A DNA stretch of 64,000 nt. Source: Telopea speciosissima. Lineage: Eukaryota; Streptophyta; Magnoliopsida; Proteales; Proteaceae. Location of the stretch: NCBI RefSeq assembly GCF_018873765.1, contig NC_057924.1:3162001-3226000 (forward strand), in the 5' to 3' direction. The notes beneath the pieces were generated by a model that had not been told where the DNA came from, did not search any database, and saw nothing but the letters and a program-made list of their open reading frames with translations. The position numbers were made by a program, and so were the translations under genes. Below are positions 60,119 through 64,000 of this stretch, one piece after another. How positions within the stretch are numbered: position 1 is the stretch's first letter; the number at the start of each line of letters is the position of its first letter.

Positions 60119-60477
60119 CTTCTCTGCAGTTCACTTCTTCCCGTGTCTACACTTGAATAGTCTAGAAATGAACCCACCACAAATATCCAATGCAAAGAGA
60201 GATCAGTACCGCAAGTTGTGATGAAATTTCTAATCCTACCAAAAAAAAAACCCTATTCAAAAGATCTTCTTCTACCAATCAAACGCTTCAACGATACAAA
60301 TCAAACAGAAATCCAAAGAAAATAATAAATACCTGTGAGAAGGTCTCTACTGTAGCCAGCATTTCAGTCCGAAAAATCGATCCACTTTGGCTAAGGAGCG
60401 AAAAAACCCAAAGTTGCAGAGAGCGAGAGAGAGCGAGAGAGAATTGCAGAGACTGCGATTTTAACCCTACCAAGATT

Positions 60478-60541
<64 letters not shown>

Positions 60542-60720
60542 AAGAGATAGCGAGAGAGAGAGGAAGAGGGAGCGAGAGAGAGATGCAGAGACTGCGAGAG
60601 AGAGAGATCAAACCTTAGGGTTGCAGACCGAGATCTGCTTCTTCTTCGTCTCCAAACTTCCACGGGCAAGAGACCTCTTGCAGCCTTCACTCCTCGCGGG
60701 TTTAGTCTCGAAAAATTACG
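60119..60720 (-). promoter_or_regulatory. USP39 leader and promoter with long (GA)n tract
   Basis: Upstream of the USP39 ATG. A (GA)n/(CT)n tract of about 57 bp lies at 60481-60538, with more interrupted GAGAGA on both sides to 60610. Such tracts are common in plant core promoters and leaders and bind GAGA-type factors. Start site not identifiable. Confidence 0.55.
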
Positions 60721-60769
60721 GGTTTTGTCCCTTTCGATTTGTTCTTGTTCTTTGCAGAGACGGTCTGTA

Positions 60770-60900
60770 AAAAACGTTCTTTTGGTAATAATAACCTCTG
60801 ACTCGTTCTAAAAGAACGGAAAAACGAACCACACAACCAAATGCATTTTGATGTTCTTTTGTTCTAAACGACGTTCTGAAAGTTACCAAACGCACCCTAA
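60770..60900. mobile_element. hAT-like MITE relic
   Basis: The right end GTTACCAAACGCACCCTAAG is typical of hAT MITEs. The left half has ACGTTCTTTTGGTAATAA, an imperfect partner, and GTTCTAAAAGAACGG forms an inner palindrome. Confidence 0.5.
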
Positions 60901-61421
60901 GTAAATCAATTTTTTATATTTTATTTGCGCCAAGATTGCGATTAAAATCACCAAATGTTATAGGATTTAGCTTTTATCACACAAAACACAAAACAAAAGT
61001 ACAATCACAATATTTTCAAGCTTTTCAGCAACGTACATCTGAGGAATGTGCAGGAATGATTCATGTGGTAGACATTCGATATTGTAATCTGGTATGTTTG
61101 CCACTGAACACATGTTTCGTGTAACCTCGGATTTTATTGAGATGTGAAGCAGAGGAGGACAGAAGAGAGAGATGGAGTTTACCTCCTCCAGCGCCGGTGT
61201 TGCAAGCCTGAAACTTTTATTGAACTCTCGTCGGAAGGGAAGGGGCGAGAGTCACCGGTGACTTTCGTTCAGGCAGGCTTTCATAAGGCTATTGCGAAGA
61301 TGGAAGAGTAGAAGAAGATACAGAAGAGAATATCGTATCCATCGTAAAATCGGGGTTTAAAAGGAGGGGTAAGAATGTAAATTAACCTGCCTTTTTCTTG
61401 AGTTAGCCTTCGAGTGTGTAA

Positions 61422-61583
61422 CGTAATTTTATCTGTTCCATTTCCTACCTGCTCCATTTCCCCAAGTTCTTCTAATTGAGGGGGGTGGACCCCACTCAAG
61501 CAGTGTGTTCAAGCAAAGGTAGGGTAGTCATGTTCGCCCCCTCTATTAGAAGAACTTGGGGAAATGGAGCAGATAAAGGTCCG
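61422..61583. mobile_element. MITE, GGAAAATTATCT family
   Basis: Ends CGTAATTTTATCTGTTCC and, opposite strand, CGGACCTTTATCTGCTCC; then CATTTCC and AAGTTCTTCTAAT. Flanks GTGTGTAA (61414-61421) and GTGTGTAG (61584-61591). Confidence 0.82.
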
Positions 61584-61591
61584 GTGTGTAG

Positions 61592-61754
61592 AATTTTTAT
61601 CGTGTGCGGTTCCCTAGTGCCTCTAACAAGAGGAGGGTGGACCCCACCCGGGCAGAGTGTTCGGTTAGGTGCCCCAGGTGGGTCCCACTCCCCTCTTGTG
61701 AAAGGCACTAGGGAGCCACACTGGTCAGGGAACCGTAGACGATATAAATCCCCA
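61592..61754. mobile_element. Hairpin MITE, TATCGT..GCGGTTCCC family, copy A
   Basis: The left arm ATCGTGTGCGGTTCCCTAGT is mirrored by the right arm TAGGGAGCCACACTGGTC and GGGAACCGTAGACGAT. Flanks GTGTGTAG and GTGTGTAA (61755-61762). It abuts the preceding MITE. Confidence 0.82.
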
Positions 61755-61784
61755 GTGTGTAACACCCAAAAAAAAAGGGAGACG

Positions 61785-61930
61785 AAAAATTATCTGCTCC
61801 ATTTCCTGCCAAGTCTAGTTCCCCAAGTCGGGGTTGGACTCCACCAGGGCTGTGTTTGGGTAGGGGTAGGGTGGTCATTTATGCCCCCTATTAGAGAGAC
61901 TTGGGGAAATGGAGCGGGCAGGGAAATGGT
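61785..61930. mobile_element. MITE, GGAAAATTATCT family, partial
   Basis: AAAAATTATCTGCTCCATTT on the left; AAATGGAGCGGGCAGGGAAA on the right. It lacks a clean right terminus. Confidence 0.7.
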
Positions 61931-62214
61931 TTAATACATGAAGTGTCATGGTCCACGACGGTTTCACATGCCACAGTCCACTTTGGCTAAGGTACACTAC
62001 ACTGTTTTAAAACGCGTCATATCATGTGAAAATTGACTATCACTTATAAAAGACATTCAATCACAACCAATGTAAGACAAAAATCCGAGACACAACATTG
62101 AAGGGGTGGGGAAAGGTAGTAATTCATGTCAATAATTTATTGTGAGTTCAATGCTTCACTCCGGTGAGACTGGCTTCCCATAGCCTTGAACCGAGTTCTT
62201 CAAAGTGTGTTGAG

Positions 62215-62393
62215 GTGAATTTTTATCGTATGCGGTTCCTTGACCGGTGCGGTTCCCTAGTGCCTCTCACAAGAGGAGGGTGGACCCCACCGGGCAAAGT
62301 GTTCGGTCAGGTGCTTCGGGTGGGTCCCAACCCCCTCTTGTGAGGGGCACTAGGGAACTGCACCGGTCAGGGAACCGTAGACGATAACGATTG
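62215..62393. mobile_element. Hairpin MITE, TATCGT..GCGGTTCCC family, copy B
   Basis: The left arm TTATCGTATGCGGTTCC, then TTGACCGGTGCGGTTCCC, is almost perfectly mirrored by the right arm ending GGGAACCGTAGACGATAA, about 55 bp per arm. Direct repeats GTGTTGAG at 62207-62214 and 62394-62401. Confidence 0.88.
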
Positions 62394-62479
62394 GTGTTGA
62401 GATTGACAAGTGAGATGTGAGAGCGGCTCTGTTTAACAATTGGCTGGAGATTTTTATTCTTATGGCACAACAAGAAACT

Positions 62480-62810
62480 ATTATAAATGAGAAAATTCGG
62501 TCGAAACTGTCGAAACCATCGAGATATCTCGATTTCGTAGGTTTCCAAGACGAGATGGAGGGGTATTTTAAAAACGACATGGTTTCGACTCGGTATCGAC
62601 AGTTTCGAAACATGGTTGAACCACCTTGAACCAGCCCTATATAATACCTCATCTCGACCAAGAAAGGCATTTCTCAACTTGGTTTCGATAGAAACCCCTC
62701 CAACCAAGGTTTCGCCATGAATAAAAAAAGTTTCAAGTTTAGATCTGATTTTGGTTGGTTTCGATCAAATCTCAGTTTTCAGCCTGGTCGAAACCCGAGT
62801 TCTTGATCCT
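62480..62810. repeat. Degenerate TTTCGA-rich repeat
   Basis: AATTCGGTCGAAACTGTCG, GGTTTCGACTCGG and GGTTTCGATCAAATC motifs, as in 1600-2260. No gene. Confidence 0.45.
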
Positions 62811-63224
62811 TGGTACTAATGACACTGGATATCCTTAAAATGCAACAGAATGTAAGATGTCCTCCCTCCTTCACAATTAAAGGAATGGGAAGTTAAAAAC
62901 AAACATTACTGTTAGTTCTTTTTATATTTTGGGTTATACAAAAAATAAAATTTTGGAATTGTAATCTATTGAAATCTTTGGAGCGAATCACTTTTTCTTG
63001 GTCTGATTTATTTAGTGTGTAGTGGTAATTCTTTGAGCACACTAATTAACCTGTAGTCTGTTAATATCCTTTGTTGTAAGGTTGAGATGGATACAAGTTC
63101 CAATTGAGAGAGAGGGAGGTCTTCTTTGAGTTTTATTACTTATGAAGGGAGGTATAGGGTTTGCCTTCACTCTTGGTGAAGAGAAAATTTCAGACCTTCG
63201 ACAGTAAAGGGTGGGAGTTAATGA

Positions 63225-63440
63225 TGACATTTAGGGTTCCAGAGTCCAATCATGGTGCCAAATCACCTTCGATCTAACTTTGATGGGAGTCATTTTCTGT
63301 CATATTCAACGAAGACCTTCGGATGCCCAAATTTGAAAGAGTGACCTGATTCAAATTGAGTGAACCAAAAGGGCTTGGGACAGACCTAAGGTAACCATTG
63401 GAAAAGTGGTGAAGAAAGACATGCTTAGCTTAGGTCTACA
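63225..63440 (+). mobile_element. RTE-type LINE 3' fragment
   Basis: Translates to HIQRRPSDAQI, KSDLIQIE, TKRAWDRPKVTIGKVVKKDM, matching the C-terminal part of the other RTE copies. Truncated at both ends with stops. Confidence 0.75.
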
Positions 63441-63787
63441 TGGGACTATAGGAGCAGCTTCTGCTCATGTTATTAATTTCATTATTCAGCATCATGAACA
63501 TAAAATTGTCAAAAGACTATACCTACACAATAACAAATTCTAATTACACAGAAGGTGGGAAACTTAAAGGGAAAGCCTACCAAGAGACAATCTACATCTT
63601 GCTCAACTGAAAGGAAGATTTACTTTACAAGACTACTTTTTAAGGATTAGAAGCACTTTCAAAAAGAACAAAGCATCCCTTCCCAGTTAAAAAGGTGATC
63701 CCGGCATTCTATTACTGCAAAAGAACTTTCATCTTTTTGTTGTTGTTCTTCTAAGCTTCTTTGCCCCAACAAAAGAAAAAAAGGTGG

Positions 63788-64000
63788 TCATTCTTCGATG
63801 GAAACATTGTCATTTTCAATCTGGGAAGACGTCACAGATGCAGTATCAGAGGCTGCATCATCCATGGTCATATTTGAGATCTCACTTGCCAGACTGCCTC
63901 TATCCGCTTCATCCACACAAGATGCCGGGGATGAGTCTGGTGCAGAGGCTTCAGTGGGGGATAAATCTGATCCTTCCACTGGTTTTTGTAAGCTCCAGTA
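63788..64000 (-). CDS. C-terminal exon of an unrecognised gene, cut by the right edge
   Basis: Open from the window edge to a stop at 63788, giving 70 residues. The tail is acidic and Ser/Thr-rich (DLSPTEASAPDSSPASCVDE, SEISNMTMDDAASDTASVTS, ending NDNVSIEE), which looks like a disordered C terminus. The composition is clearly protein-like, and codons differ from the AT-rich flank. No domain is visible, so function is unknown; the start and other exons lie beyond 64000. Confidence 0.6.
   Translation of the reverse strand, partial: YWSLQKPVEGSDLSPTEASAPDSSPASCVDEADRGSLASEISNMTMDDAASDTASVTSSQIENDNVSIEE

Noticed and set aside
60190..60690. Open frames encoding long RE or LS repeats
   Set aside because: Produced by the (GA)n microsatellite in all frames, not by selection.
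61476..61934. 152-codon open frame across the MITE cluster
   Set aside because: It crosses three inverted-repeat elements and intervening DNA; no protein character.
1..64000. CRISPR arrays, operons, tRNA or rRNA genes
   Set aside because: This is plant nuclear DNA. No array of spaced short repeats was seen, and tRNA-like A and B boxes belong to SINEs without a cloverleaf.
1..64000. A novel defence, biosynthetic or signalling gene cluster
   Set aside because: The recognisable genes (TOP1, MBOAT, TBC RabGAP, USP39) are unrelated ordinary genes separated by transposons; nothing supports a joint system.

Overview
The window is nuclear DNA from a flowering plant. The evidence is three interrupted genes with plant-type GT/AG introns and one intronless plant acyltransferase gene, set in AT-rich DNA full of Copia and Gypsy-type LTR elements, RTE and L1-type LINEs, Au-type SINEs and many short inverted-repeat elements (MITEs). 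Long, repeat-packed introns suggest a woody or early-diverging angiosperm with a fairly large genome, but I cannot name the species.

Layout. (1) 1-15960: the 5' two thirds of DNA topoisomerase I (TOP1), minus strand, seven coding exons from 14403 to 2808. The rest of the gene, including the active-site tyrosine, lies beyond the left edge. Its third intron is 8.2 kb and holds an L1-type LINE split by a minus-strand LTR retrotransposon, which itself contains a solo LTR and a 105-bp MITE. (2) 15961-31247: intergenic DNA with no gene I can support, only MITEs, a 421-bp solo LTR, a SINE and degenerate repeats. (3) 31248-32297: an intact single-exon MBOAT wax-synthase-like gene, minus strand. (4) 32298-38100: intergenic, including a MITE nested in a SINE and a hAT-like MITE, both with clear target duplications. 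(5) 38367-41609: a complete seven-exon TBC-domain RabGAP gene, plus strand, 397 aa, with four short upstream ORFs. (6) 41610-44300: a MITE and a minus-strand RTE LINE remnant. (7) 45045-60118: a complete nine-exon USP39/Sad1-like splicing factor gene, minus strand, 564 aa. Its 11.2-kb sixth intron holds a decayed Copia element, RTE and SINE fragments, and two nested solo LTRs with a 3 x 472-bp tandem array. (8) 60119-63787: promoter and MITE cluster. (9) 63788-64000: the C-terminal exon of an unrecognised minus-strand gene cut by the right edge.

The four genes are ordinary housekeeping or lipid genes with no evident joint function: DNA relaxation, wax or lipid acyl transfer, membrane traffic, and pre-mRNA splicing. 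I see no operon-like or gene-cluster logic and no new biological system. The most informative part of the window is the layered transposon history, where target duplications and nesting give relative insertion order.
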